Notes under the pieces: generated by a model
Databases searched by the model: none
Told to the model about the DNA's origin: nothing
The model's input: the letters and a program-made list of their open reading frames with translations, nothing else
Shown: piece after piece, positions 1 through 8,908 of the stretch
Layout of the letters: each line of letters opens with the position of its first letter
How positions within the stretch are numbered: position 1 is the first letter of the stretch
Made by a program: the position numbers and the translations under genes
Assembly: GCA_046049865.1 (NCBI GenBank)
Contig: JBJOQO010000004.1
Location: forward strand, 44,003 to 108,002
DNA length: 64,000 bases
From: JANPCX01 sp046049865
Lineage (GTDB): Bacteria; Pseudomonadota; Gammaproteobacteria; Burkholderiales; Burkholderiaceae_C
Direction: 5' to 3'

Positions 1-60
1 GAGGCATCAACGCGAAGAGGACTATCACTGAGCCTCAAACCAGATCTTCCCAAACCTGCC

Positions 61-726
61 TCAACCCCCCACCTTGTCACCCCATAAAACCTTCAACCGC
101 GCATCTCGCCCGCAACTGGCGCGGTAGTAGTTGTAGCGCACCGGGTTTTTCTTGTAGTAGTCCTGGTGGTAGCCCTCGGCGGGGTAGAAGGTGGTGGCTT
201 TGACGATCTCGGTGACGATGGGATCTTTGAAGGGTTTGGTCTTTTCCAGCGCTGCGCGTGAGGCTTGCGCCACTTTGAGTTGTTCGTCGTCCACCGCAAA
301 AATGACGGTGCGGTAGGGCGAACCGACGTCGCAAAACTGGCGGTCTTTCACCGTGGGGTCGATGGTGCGCCAATAACGCTCCACCAAAGCTGAGTAACTG
401 ACTTTGCGTGGATCAAACACGATTTCAACCGCTTCGGCGTGGCCGGTGTTTTTGGACGAGATCTGCTCATAGGTTGGGTTGACTGTGCTGCCGCCGATGT
501 AACCCGAGGTGGTGGAGAGTACGCCATCGACTTTGTCGAAATCGGACTCGACGCACCAAAAGCAGCCGCCAGCAAAAATGGCCTTGGCGGTGTTGGTGGC
601 AGCAGGTGTTGTTGCGGTGGGCGCGGCTTGCGCATGGGCCGCGGGCAACCAGCCACTCAGCAGTGCGGCAGTGCCCAAGGCGGCCCAATGGGCGAAGACG
701 CGTCGTTGCAAAGAGATGTTTTTCAT
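61..726 (-). CDS. msrA: Peptide-methionine (S)-S-oxide reductase, exported
   Basis: Reduces the S epimer of methionine sulfoxide in proteins. The 221-residue product has an N-terminal signal-like stretch (basic LQRR, hydrophobic run, AHA-Q cleavage site near residue 32), then the MsrA catalytic motif GCFWC near residue 54 and a C-terminal Cys (YRASCGR) suited to resolving the disulfide. The signal implies action in the periplasm, unlike the cytoplasmic E. coli MsrA. Its ATG overlaps the msrB stop (ATGA), so the two are translationally coupled with msrB first. Family assignment is secure; export is inferred. Confidence 0.95.
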   Translation of the reverse strand: MKNISLQRRVFAHWAALGTAALLSGWLPAAHAQAAPTATTPAATNTAKAIFAGGCFWCVESDFDKVDGVLSTTSGYIGGSTVNPTYEQISSKNTGHAEAVEIVFDPRKVSYSALVERYWRTIDPTVKDRQFCDVGSPYRTVIFAVDDEQLKVAQASRAALEKTKPFKDPIVTEIVKATTFYPAEGYHQDYYKKNPVRYNYYRASCGRDARLKVLWGDKVGG

Positions 727-1229
727 GTGGAAGCCTCCGGCACAAATTCAAGTGCCACACCGTTGTTGCAATAACGTTTGCCCGTCGGCGCAGGCCCATC
801 GTTGAAAACATGGCCGTGGTGACCACCGCATCGGATGCAGTGGTATTCGGTGCGCGGGTAAACCATTTTGAAGTCGGTGTTGGTACCGAACACGCCGGGC
901 AGGGTCGAATGGAAACTCGGCCAGCCGGTGCCGCTGTCGTACTTCATCGCTGAGGTGAATAGGGGCAACTGGCAACCGGCGCAGCGGTAAATGCCTTTGC
1001 GTTTCTCCTGGTTCAAGGGGCTGGTGTGGGCGCGTTCTGTGCCTTCTTGGCGCAGCACCTGGTACTGCGCGGCAGTCAGGCGCTGCTTCCACTGGGCGTC
1101 GGTGAGTTTCAAAGGCTCTATGGTGGGCGAGGCTGCGGTCGCGCTTGCAGCTGTTGTGGGCGAGGCCATGGAGCTGGCGGGCAGCCAACCCAGCGTGGAC
1201 AACAGGGCAAGCAGGTTACGGCGGGTCAT
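723..1229 (-). CDS. msrB: Peptide-methionine (R)-S-oxide reductase, exported
   Basis: Reduces the R epimer of methionine sulfoxide and so complements MsrA. The 168-residue protein starts with a twin-arginine-like signal (MTRRNLLALLSTLGWLP). The SelR domain shows both zinc-binding CxxC pairs (CAGC and CIRC), the GTGWPSF segment, HHGHVF and the catalytic RYCNN motif near the C-terminus. It is the first gene of a two-gene operon with msrA. With both enzymes exported, the pair probably repairs oxidised periplasmic proteins, perhaps including the haem and flavin proteins encoded just upstream. Confidence 0.95.
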   Translation of the reverse strand: MTRRNLLALLSTLGWLPASSMASPTTAASATAASPTIEPLKLTDAQWKQRLTAAQYQVLRQEGTERAHTSPLNQEKRKGIYRCAGCQLPLFTSAMKYDSGTGWPSFHSTLPGVFGTNTDFKMVYPRTEYHCIRCGGHHGHVFNDGPAPTGKRYCNNGVALEFVPEAST

Positions 1230-1348
1230 GAAAAGCTCCTAAAAGCACGGGATTGGCTTATAGGTCGCACTGGCCCGACAAATCTTTCATGCGTTCTTGC
1301 AAGTCGAACCGTGCAACAACGCACAAAAGACCGTCTGCGCCAGCGCCA

Positions 1349-2623
1349 TCAAGCCAAGCTGTCCGCCCAAATCGTTCGCGCCCAGTTCCAAGCGTAGACG
1401 GCCTCCAGGGTATTGGGGGCGGCGGAAACACCGCCCGAGCCCGCCACGGTCTTGAAGGTTTTTTCCGCCGCCACATACTCATGCACGCTGGCCACGTGGA
1501 TGACGTTGGCCGCATCCACAAAGCTGTAGCAGGTGTTGGTGAGCAGGGGCGCGGGGTTCACCTCCCAGCCGCTCAATTCCGCCACGATGGCCGCCGCCGC
1601 GACCTTGGCATGGGCGTTGGCCATGTGGCCGCTCTTGGGCATCAGCGGCGCAGTTTGAATGGCGTCGCCCAGCACATGCACGTCTTTGGCGGCGGTGCTT
1701 TCAAAGTTCAGGTAGTTCACACCCACCCAGCGCGCGTTGGAATTGGCCAAACCCATTTGCACCGCCAAGCTGCCGGCGCGCTGTGCGGGCAGCACGTTGA
1801 GCACATCGGCTTTGACGTCGTCTTGCACCTCGAACTTCACCGTGTTGGTTTTGCCATCCACGGCTGTGGCCTTGTGCTGGGGCCGGTACTCCACCATGCC
1901 CGCGTACTGCTCGGCCCACACCTTTTTGAAGAGGCCAGGTTTGGAGGTCACGTCGGCGTTGGCATCCAGGATCAACACCTTGGACTTGGGCTTGGCCACT
2001 TTGAAATAACTCGCCACCTGGCAAGCGCGTTCATAGGGCCCGGGTGGGCAGCGGTAAGGGGCTTCAGGAATGGTGAGGGCATAGACGCCACCATCGGGCA
2101 TGGCCTCCAACTGGCGGCGCAGGGCCACGGTCTCTGCGCCCGCTTTCCAGGCCTGCAAAATTTTCCCGTCGCTGTGGGCCTGCTTCAAACCCGCCACGCT
2201 GTCCCACATCAAATCAATGCCGGGAGAGAGCACGAGTTTGTCGTAAGCAATGGTAGGGCCGGATGCGAGCACGGCCACTTTTTTGGCAGTGTCCACGCTG
2301 ACGACAAAGTCTTTCACCACCCGAATGCCGTGGGCTTTGGTGAGGTCGCTATAGGAGCGGGTCACGTCCTCCAAGGTTTTGCTGCCGCCCAGCACCAAGT
2401 TGCTGATGGGGCAGGATACAAAACTCGCATTGGGCTCCACCAGCACCACGTCAATTTTGGAGTCTGACAGCAGGCGGATGTACTTGGCCGCCGTGGCCCC
2501 ACCGTAACCCCCCCCAACCACCAAGACGCGGGCTTTGGAGGGAAGGGATGACGTGGAAGCGCAGGCACCCAAACCCAACAAACTGATGGCACTGGCTGAC
2601 TGCAGGAATGATCGTCTTTGCAT
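1349..2623 (-). CDS. FAD-dependent sulfide dehydrogenase-like flavoprotein (FccB family)
   Basis: A 424-residue pyridine nucleotide-disulfide-type flavoprotein resembling the flavin subunit of flavocytochrome c, which oxidises sulfide to sulfur in the periplasm. A Tat signal (MQRRSFLQSASAISLLGLGACAS) precedes the FAD fold (VLVVGGGYGGATAAKYIR). The ATG at 2623 is preferred over the upstream in-frame TTG at 2674 because it starts exactly at the Tat signal. The gene follows a small cytochrome c by 10 bp, the usual FccAB arrangement. Substrate specificity (sulfide versus another sulfur compound) cannot be read from sequence alone. Confidence 0.85.
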   Translation of the reverse strand: MQRRSFLQSASAISLLGLGACASTSSLPSKARVLVVGGGYGGATAAKYIRLLSDSKIDVVLVEPNASFVSCPISNLVLGGSKTLEDVTRSYSDLTKAHGIRVVKDFVVSVDTAKKVAVLASGPTIAYDKLVLSPGIDLMWDSVAGLKQAHSDGKILQAWKAGAETVALRRQLEAMPDGGVYALTIPEAPYRCPPGPYERACQVASYFKVAKPKSKVLILDANADVTSKPGLFKKVWAEQYAGMVEYRPQHKATAVDGKTNTVKFEVQDDVKADVLNVLPAQRAGSLAVQMGLANSNARWVGVNYLNFESTAAKDVHVLGDAIQTAPLMPKSGHMANAHAKVAAAAIVAELSGWEVNPAPLLTNTCYSFVDAANVIHVASVHEYVAAEKTFKTVAGSGGVSAAPNTLEAVYAWNWARTIWADSLA

Positions 2624-2633
2624 GATGAATCCT

Positions 2634-2951
2634 TCAGCGCGGTTGTGCTGCAAAGTACACAGCGAGTTGTTCAATTTGAGCGTCGCTGTAGCCCTTGGCC
2701 AGCTGGTGCATGACGGTGGCAGGACGGCTGCCGTTTTTGAAAGCTTTCATTTGTTCAACCATGTAAGCCGCAGGCAAGCCTGCCAGGCCGGGCACGGCAG
2801 CGCCTTCGATCGCACGTCCAGCAGTACCGTGGCAGGCAGCGCAGGTGGCAGCCAGGGCTTTGATGCGCAAAATGTTGGCGTCTTGAGCCCAAACAGGCGT
2901 TGAGGAAAACGCGGTGGCGATCAAGCCAGCGAACAAAAATCGGTGGGGCAT
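2634..2951 (-). CDS. Periplasmic monohaem cytochrome c (FccA-like)
   Basis: A 105-residue c-type cytochrome with a cleavable signal peptide (ends SSTPVWA-QD) and one haem-binding CAACH motif. A distal Met for the sixth ligand is available in the PATVMHQLAKG segment. The ATG at 2951 has a GGAG site upstream; a TTG 24 bp earlier has none. It precedes the FccB-like flavoprotein and is probably its electron acceptor. The single haem makes it resemble the short cytochrome partner of bacterial sulfide dehydrogenases rather than the dihaem FccA of purple sulfur bacteria. Confidence 0.85.
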   Translation of the reverse strand: MPHRFLFAGLIATAFSSTPVWAQDANILRIKALAATCAACHGTAGRAIEGAAVPGLAGLPAAYMVEQMKAFKNGSRPATVMHQLAKGYSDAQIEQLAVYFAAQPR

Positions 2952-3064
2952 GGCATCTCCATGGGAGGGGGTCAATGTTCAGGCGCGCACAGTGGCGGCC
3001 CCGCAATGTAGCCGCTGACTGCGTTGACGCAAAGCCGGATTTTCCATTTGCTTATGCGCCAGCG

Positions 3065-3646
3065 TCACAACACGCCGGCGGATCGAAAACGAAACAATCC
3101 AGCGAGGATCCAAGTCGGAAATTGCTCAATGGCGTCGTTGTAGTCTTGCACCGCATCATTGAACTGTTGGCGCGCCAGGGTCAGCAATCCGCCTGCGGTG
3201 GTCAACTCCTCCTGCAGCACCGGCATGGCCAATCCACCATCGGCGTTCGCACCCAAGGCGGTGGCGGTGGGCAAAATTCGGTCCACTTGGGCGGGCATAT
3301 CGGCCACTGCCCGGCTGCGTGCAGCGGCCAAACCATCCTCGGCAATACGCAAGGCAGCCACGCGGCGGGCGGCGCTCGGGCGAAGCCGCACTTGATCGGC
3401 AGCAGCTTGCAATTGGTTGCAGCAGCCACGCAGTGTCTCCAGGGTTTTGGGGTCGTGCTCCAGCCAGGGCTCCATCGCCTGCGCCCAACGCAATAACAGG
3501 TCATGGCGGCGCTGTAGCTGCTCATAGACCACGACAAAACGCTGGTTGATGTTGCTGCGCAAACGCACCAAACGGTTGTACGCCCCGAGGCTCCAGAACA
3601 CCAAGGTGGCGGCAATCCACAGCGAAATGACTTGGGTGGTGGTCAT
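3065..3646 (-). CDS. LemA family protein
   Basis: A 193-residue protein with an N-terminal membrane anchor (residues about 5-22), the LemA signature after it (YNRLVRLRSNINQRF), helical repeats, and the typical ending in which YN and FP motifs follow one another (FNDAVQDYNDAIEQFP then GLFRF). LemA proteins are bacterial inner-membrane proteins with a periplasmic or cytoplasmic helical bundle; their function is not established. It starts 17 bp after the proA stop and may be co-transcribed with it. The TPM-domain partner often found beside lemA is absent here. Confidence 0.8.
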   Translation of the reverse strand: MTTTQVISLWIAATLVFWSLGAYNRLVRLRSNINQRFVVVYEQLQRRHDLLLRWAQAMEPWLEHDPKTLETLRGCCNQLQAAADQVRLRPSAARRVAALRIAEDGLAAARSRAVADMPAQVDRILPTATALGANADGGLAMPVLQEELTTAGGLLTLARQQFNDAVQDYNDAIEQFPTWILAGLFRFRSAGVL

Positions 3647-3663
3647 GGCTGCACCAGCTCGAT

Positions 3664-4944
3664 TCAGCCCCGCACCTCACCCTGCCCCAGCACCACCCAC
3701 TTCATCGAGGTGAGCCCCTCCAGCCCCACCGGGCCGCGGGCGTGGAATTTGTCGGTGCTGATGCCGATTTCGGCACCGAGTCCGTATTCAAAACCATCGG
3801 CAAAACGTGTGCTGGCATTGACCATCACGCTGGCGGAATCCACCTCGCGCAGGAAACGCATGGCGCTCGGGTGGTGTTCGGTCAGGATGGCGTCGGTGTG
3901 GTGCGAGCTGTACTGGTTGATGTGGGCAATGGCCTCGTCCAAGTGTTGCACCACCTTGATGCTGATGATGGGTGCGAGGTACTCCTCAGACCAATCTTGT
4001 TCGGTGGCATCCACCAGCTTGGCGCCGGGCACCGCTTGGAGCCAGTTTTTTGATGCCGCATCCACCCGCATTTCCACGCCCTTGGCGGCAAACACCGCGC
4101 CGATCTCCGGCAGAAAACGCGGGGCAACGGCCGCGTGCACCAACAACGATTCAGCCGCATTGCAGGGGCTGTACTTTTGCGTTTTGGCGTTGTCGGTGAC
4201 CTTGAGCGCCAAGGCCAAATCCACTTGGGCATCCACATACACATGGCAGTTGCCGTCCAGGTGTTTGATCACCGGCACCTTGGCCTCGGCACTGATGCGC
4301 TCTATCAACCCCTTGCCGCCACGCGGAATGATCACGTCCACCGCCTCAGGCGAGGCAATCAAATGGCCCACCGCGGCGCGGTCTGTGGTTTGCACCAACT
4401 GAACGGCGTCGGCCGGCAGACCGGCTTCCACCAAAGCCGCCTGCACCAAACGCCACAGCGCCAGATTGGAGTGAATGGCCTCCGAGCCGCCACGCAAGAT
4501 GCAGGCGTTGCCACTTTTGATGGCCAACGATGCGGCCTCGATCGTCACATTGGGACGGCTCTCGTAAATCATGCCAAAGACACCGATGGGCACCCGCATA
4601 TGGCCCACGCTGATGCCGCTGGGGCGGCGGCGCAAATTCGTGATCTCGCCGATGGGGTCAGGCATGGCGGCAATTTGTTCGCAGCCTTCTGCGACGGTGG
4701 CGATGACTTTGTCGGTGAGTCGCAGCCTGTCCACCATGGGCGCAGCCAAACCCGCCGTTTGGGCCGCTTCAATGTCTTGCGCATTGGCGGCTTGCAAAGC
4801 AACGGTCGGTTCACGCAACAAGCGGGCCAAGGCCAGCAGGGCTTGGTTCTTGGAGGCGGTAGACGCGGCCGCCATTTGGCGGCTGGCGATGCGGGCGGCA
4901 CGGCCCATCTGGGCCACGGTTTCTTGCAGTTCGATTGAGCTCAT
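3664..4944 (-). CDS. proA: Glutamate-5-semialdehyde dehydrogenase (gamma-glutamyl phosphate reductase)
   Basis: Second step of proline biosynthesis: NADPH-dependent reduction of gamma-glutamyl phosphate to glutamate 5-semialdehyde in the cytoplasm. The 426-residue product matches the family over its full length, with the catalytic Cys in SPCNAAESLLVH (about residue 260), the FGMIYESRPNVT segment, the CILRGGSEAI loop and the C-terminal GPVGLEGLTSMKW. The ATG at 4944 is preferred to the TTG two codons earlier. proB is not adjacent in the window. Confidence 0.97.
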   Translation of the reverse strand: MSSIELQETVAQMGRAARIASRQMAAASTASKNQALLALARLLREPTVALQAANAQDIEAAQTAGLAAPMVDRLRLTDKVIATVAEGCEQIAAMPDPIGEITNLRRRPSGISVGHMRVPIGVFGMIYESRPNVTIEAASLAIKSGNACILRGGSEAIHSNLALWRLVQAALVEAGLPADAVQLVQTTDRAAVGHLIASPEAVDVIIPRGGKGLIERISAEAKVPVIKHLDGNCHVYVDAQVDLALALKVTDNAKTQKYSPCNAAESLLVHAAVAPRFLPEIGAVFAAKGVEMRVDAASKNWLQAVPGAKLVDATEQDWSEEYLAPIISIKVVQHLDEAIAHINQYSSHHTDAILTEHHPSAMRFLREVDSASVMVNASTRFADGFEYGLGAEIGISTDKFHARGPVGLEGLTSMKWVVLGQGEVRG

Positions 4945-5133
4945 TCCCAAATTGTCCCAGAGTGTGCCGCTGGGCAGCAGAAAGACACCGCACGCCCACA
5001 GTCAAAAGCTAAAAATGTCTCGCAGAACGACATCAACTTTTTTATCCAGAGGCATACGCCAAAGGGTATATTTCCCCCTCTTCCCCAAGCCATGTGGGGT
5101 TTTATTTCCCGAATTTCACTTGGGGTGGCCACG

Positions 5134-5955
5134 ATGACCACGTTGCGCGAAACGATTTGTCGTCGTCACCACATCACGGAACTCGGAAGTGGGCCCCGCA
5201 CCCTGATGTTTGCGCATGGTTTTGGCTGCGACCAGACCATGTGGCGCGACGTAGTACCCGCCTACCAAGATCGTTTCAGGGTGGTGCTGTTTGATTTCAT
5301 CGGCTCAGGCCACTCGGACGCCAGCGCTTACGACCCCCAGCGTTACGCCACACTCAGTGGCTACGCGCAGGACGTTTTGGACATTTGCGAAGCGCTGGAC
5401 TTAAACCAAACCGTGTTCGTGGGCCACTCGGCCAGCGCCATGGTCGGGGCTTTGGCCAGCGTGTCGCAACCCGAGCGCTTCGCGCATCTGGTGATGGTGG
5501 CGCCCTCGCCGCGCTATATCAACGATCCGCCAGACTACGTGGGCGGCTTCAACCGCGCCGACATTGAAGGCATGCTCGACATGATGGAGCACAACTTCGT
5601 GGGCTGGGCCGATGCCATGGCCCCCGTCATCATGAAGAACAACGACAGGCCGCAACTGAAACAAACCCTGGGCGCGAGCTTTTGCGCCATGGACCCCGCT
5701 ATTGCGCTGCGCTGGGCCCGTGCCATTTTCTTGGCGGACAACCGCGCCGATTTGCCACAGGTCACCACGCCGAGTTTGATCGTGCAATGCACTGACGACG
5801 CCATCGCGCCCTTGGCAGTGGGTGAATACATGCACGCCCACCTGCCTCGAAGTGAGTTGAAGGTGATGAAAGCCACCGGGCATTGCCCCCACATGAGCGA
5901 GCCCGAGGAGTTCATCGGTGTGCTCGATCAATACCTGGCCGACCACCTGCGTTGA
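5134..5955 (+). CDS. RsbQ-type alpha/beta hydrolase
   Basis: A 273-residue alpha/beta hydrolase strikingly like Bacillus RsbQ, the positive regulator of the PAS-phosphatase RsbP. Catalytic residues are visible: nucleophile Ser in GHSASAM, Asp in CTDDAIAP and His in GHCPHMS. The family hallmarks APSPRYINDPPDYVGGF and FGCDQTMW are also present. The ATG at 5134 gives the RsbQ length; another ATG lies 42 bp upstream. The stop overlaps a TTG start for the PAS sensor gene (TTGA at 5952), so enzyme and sensor are coupled as rsbQ-rsbP are. It probably makes or delivers a small ligand for the PAS domain (inference from RsbQ). Confidence 0.85.
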   Translation: MTTLRETICRRHHITELGSGPRTLMFAHGFGCDQTMWRDVVPAYQDRFRVVLFDFIGSGHSDASAYDPQRYATLSGYAQDVLDICEALDLNQTVFVGHSASAMVGALASVSQPERFAHLVMVAPSPRYINDPPDYVGGFNRADIEGMLDMMEHNFVGWADAMAPVIMKNNDRPQLKQTLGASFCAMDPAIALRWARAIFLADNRADLPQVTTPSLIVQCTDDAIAPLAVGEYMHAHLPRSELKVMKATGHCPHMSEPEEFIGVLDQYLADHLR

Positions 5956-7906
5956 AACCCGAAAACTCGTTCTTCCGCGCAGACCAGCTGCCCTGTGGTT
6001 TGCTGTGTTTTGACGACGACGGACGTCTGCTGGCGGCCAATCGAGAAATGCTTTGTTTGCTGGGACACCAGGCGGCGGCCACGGGTGACGAAACCAGCGC
6101 CGCAAGCGTATTGGGTCGCAGCCTGTCTGACCTCCTGACCCCGCGTCCCGAATTCTTTACCTCACAGGACTGGTTGCCACGTTGCAGCTCAGGGGCCGGG
6201 TGGCCGAATCCTATTTGGTGATGCGGCACCGGGACGGCACCGATTTGCCTGTTCTGTTGAATGTAGAGCGCCAACTTCATGAGTCCGGTGCGCGCAACGT
6301 GGCTGTTGTGCTGGTCATTCGCGATCGAAAACGATTGGAAGATGAATTGTTGCGGGCACGGCGCAGTGTCGAACAAGTGCCTGGCGTGATTTACCAGTTT
6401 TTGCTACGCCGCGACGGCACGGCTTGTTTTCCTTACGCCAACGACGTTTTGCAAGATGTGTTTGGTGTCACACCCGCGCAAGCTAAGTTGTCCGCTCAGG
6501 CGGTGTTTGACCGCATTCACGCCGACGACTTGCCGCGCTTGCATGAGAGCATCCAAGAATCTGCCACGCTGCTTCAGCGCTGGAATTTTCAGTTTCGGGT
6601 GCCCGGTTCGGATGGCGCGGTTCGCTGGATCGAGGGGCGTGCCGGACCTCAACCGCAAGCCAATGGTGACGTGCTCTGGCACGGGTATTTGTCGGACGTC
6701 AGCGAGCGTCATGCCATGGAGGGCCTCGCGCGCGACAAAGAACTTGCCGTGCGGGCCAACCAACTCAAGGGCGAATTCTTGGCCCGTGTCAGCCACGAAC
6801 TGCGTACCCCGCTGAATGCGGTGCTGGGTTTCGCACAGTTGCTGGCCCACGACCCCGAGCTGAGCCTCAACCGGCGGCAACAGGCACAGATGGGCCACAT
6901 TGACTCGGCTGGCCGCCACCTGTTGGCACTCATCAATGAGGTGCTGGACATCGAGCGCATCGAGTCCGGCACCGTTCAGCTGGTGGTGGAGCCGGTTTGC
7001 TTGGAGCCCTTGGTGCGAGAGGCAGCCGACCTCGTTGGGCTGCTGGCCCAAGAACAAGGCATCAGCCTGTCCTTGGACTTGGAGCCCCAGCTTTGGGTGC
7101 TGGCAGACGGACGAAAGCTGCTGCAGTGTCTGGTCAACCTGCTCAACAACGCCATCAAATACAACAGGCCCGAGGGTGATGTGGTGGTTCGGGCACGGCG
7201 CGACAACAGCGGTGTGGCCTTAGCCGTGCTGGACAGTGGTTTGGGCTTGAGTGACGAGCAGCGTGCCCATTTGTTCGAGCCTTTCAACCGGTTGGGTGCC
7301 GAACGCACCAAAGCCGAAGGGTCTGGTTTGGGTTTGGTCATCACCAAAGGTTTGACCGAGCGCATGGGCGGGCACCTGGAAGTCACCAGCAAGCCCGGCA
7401 AAGGTTCTTGTTTTACCTTGCGCCTGAGCAGCGCCACTGCCACCGTGACTGGCCAGCGGCCCGTGGCGCAGTGGCCCAGCCCCCGCACCGCTCATTCAGG
7501 CTTCATGGAACTGCATGATGGCCGTGAGGCCTTGCACGTGCTGTATGTCGAAGACAACCCGGTCAATGTGGTGGTGATGCACGGCATCTTGGCGGCCCTG
7601 CCAGGCGTGCGCTGCACCGATGCCGAGTCGGGTGCGATCGCAGAAGCGCTGGCCACGGCTGAACCGCCTGACCTCTTTTTGCTGGACCTCCATTTGCCCG
7701 ACACCAACGGGCTGGAACTGCTGGCCAAACTCCGCACCAACCCACGGCTGGCCCACATTCCCGCCGTGATGGTTTCGGCGGACGTCATGCCCAGCGACAT
7801 AGAAGAAGCCCTGGCGGCGGGCTTCACGGAATATTGGGTGAAGCCATTGAACGTTTTAGTGACACAAGCCGCCATCGCACGACTGCTGGGTTTGCATTCG
7901 GCTTAG
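5952..7906 (+). pseudogene. RsbP-like PAS sensor histidine kinase/receiver hybrid, frameshifted in the first PAS
   Basis: Reading starts at a TTG overlapping the rsbQ-like stop and shows an RsbP-type PAS half (DQLPCGLLCFDDDGRLLAANREMLCLLG coded at about 5985-6065). At about 6177-6182 the coding frame switches: the PAS continues as LQLRGRVAESYLVMRHRDG in another frame. One missing base explains it. After that come a second PAS (about 6370-6710), a HisKA domain with the phospho-accepting motif SHELRTPLN, a HATPase domain (NNAIKYN, GSGLGL) and a C-terminal receiver (LFLLDLHLPD, KPLN). Everything downstream is intact for 574 codons. It may be a sequencing error, a real mutation or a recoding site; a TTG at 6182 could start a PAS-truncated protein. 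Confidence 0.75.
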
Positions 7907-8065
7907 GGGCCATCGGGCAAGATGCGCTTTTCGCGAAACTGCACCAGCTGCTTGCACGGAATGACGATGTTGACGGTCAAAATTCGTCATGTCACCAACG
8001 AGCAATGAAGTCAGGCGTCGCGGCAATTTGTTGGCCTCAAACGGAACCGTCAACCGATGGTGAAG

Positions 8066-8908
8066 TCAGTCTTGATCTGGCCGCACGTCCGCAGACACGT
8101 TCGCCTTCACCGCGGTTGTCAACATCACATCACGCCTGAGCGAGGCGATTTCTTGACTCAGTATCGCCATTTGGTGGTGCATGTCGCGCAAGATTTCGCG
8201 TTTAATCAGGCGCTCTTCGGTTTCGATCCAGCGTGTGGCAATGGCCGCCGTCACCAAGGACAGCACACCAAACCCCAGCATCATCACAAAGACGGAAAAA
8301 ATCTTGGACGCGGCAGTCGATGGCACCAAATCGCCATAACCCACGGTGGCCGCTGTGGTGAACGCCAGCCACAGACCGTCTCCCAAGGTCAGCGCCTTAG
8401 GTTCCAACCACCAAAAGCCGACCCCGCACAGTCCCAGGACGATGGCTGCCGATAGCAACAAGTAGACCAGTCCTCCGCGGGTCAGCAGGTGCCGAAGCGC
8501 CCACACCATGCGCAGCAGCGTGATCAGCGCCACGACGAGCCGAAGTGTCAATGCAGCCGGTGATCCGCTGCTCGGTGGAAGCCAGGCCGCCGCCAAGAGG
8601 CCCAGCACCAACACGAGATCCAAGAGGTTGTTCTTGCGGTGCTCGGCACTGTGCTTGCTATGCCAAGCGGTGTGCAGAAGCGCAGCGACCAGGATCGATG
8701 CCGCCACGGCGTAAGCGAACTGCGCCAAAAGAGGCGTCGCCTCCTGCAACAACTCCAAGTAAAACGCCGGCACCGTACCCGCCAGGGCCAAGACCGTAGG
8801 CCAACGCCAGCGTTGTTCGATGACGTGTGCGTGCACTGCATCGCTGGGGACGCAGCGCAACCCCCGGATGACATGGTCATGAAAGCGCTTGGTCGCCATG
8901 GGGCTCAT
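8066..8908 (-). CDS. Voltage-gated-type potassium channel protein
   Basis: A 280-residue membrane protein with about six hydrophobic segments and a pore loop carrying the K+ selectivity filter TVGYGD (AFTTAATVGYGDLVPST). The layout fits the Kv/KvAP type rather than the two-helix KcsA type, and a cytoplasmic helical tail follows (EERLIKREILRDMHHQMAIL). The ATG at 8908 overlaps the stop of the upstream gene (ATGA), so it appears to be the last gene of a cytochrome c/MBL-remnant/channel operon. A strongly charged S4 is not obvious, so voltage gating is not claimed. Confidence 0.85.
   Translation of the reverse strand: MSPMATKRFHDHVIRGLRCVPSDAVHAHVIEQRWRWPTVLALAGTVPAFYLELLQEATPLLAQFAYAVAASILVAALLHTAWHSKHSAEHRKNNLLDLVLVLGLLAAAWLPPSSGSPAALTLRLVVALITLLRMVWALRHLLTRGGLVYLLLSAAIVLGLCGVGFWWLEPKALTLGDGLWLAFTTAATVGYGDLVPSTAASKIFSVFVMMLGFGVLSLVTAAIATRWIETEERLIKREILRDMHHQMAILSQEIASLRRDVMLTTAVKANVSADVRPDQD

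Noticed and set aside
1253..2467. 404-codon open frame on the plus strand opposite the FccB-like gene
   Set aside because: It is antisense to a clear Tat-exported flavoprotein; the translation is His/Gly-rich shadow sequence without a family or ribosome site. High G+C makes such frames common.
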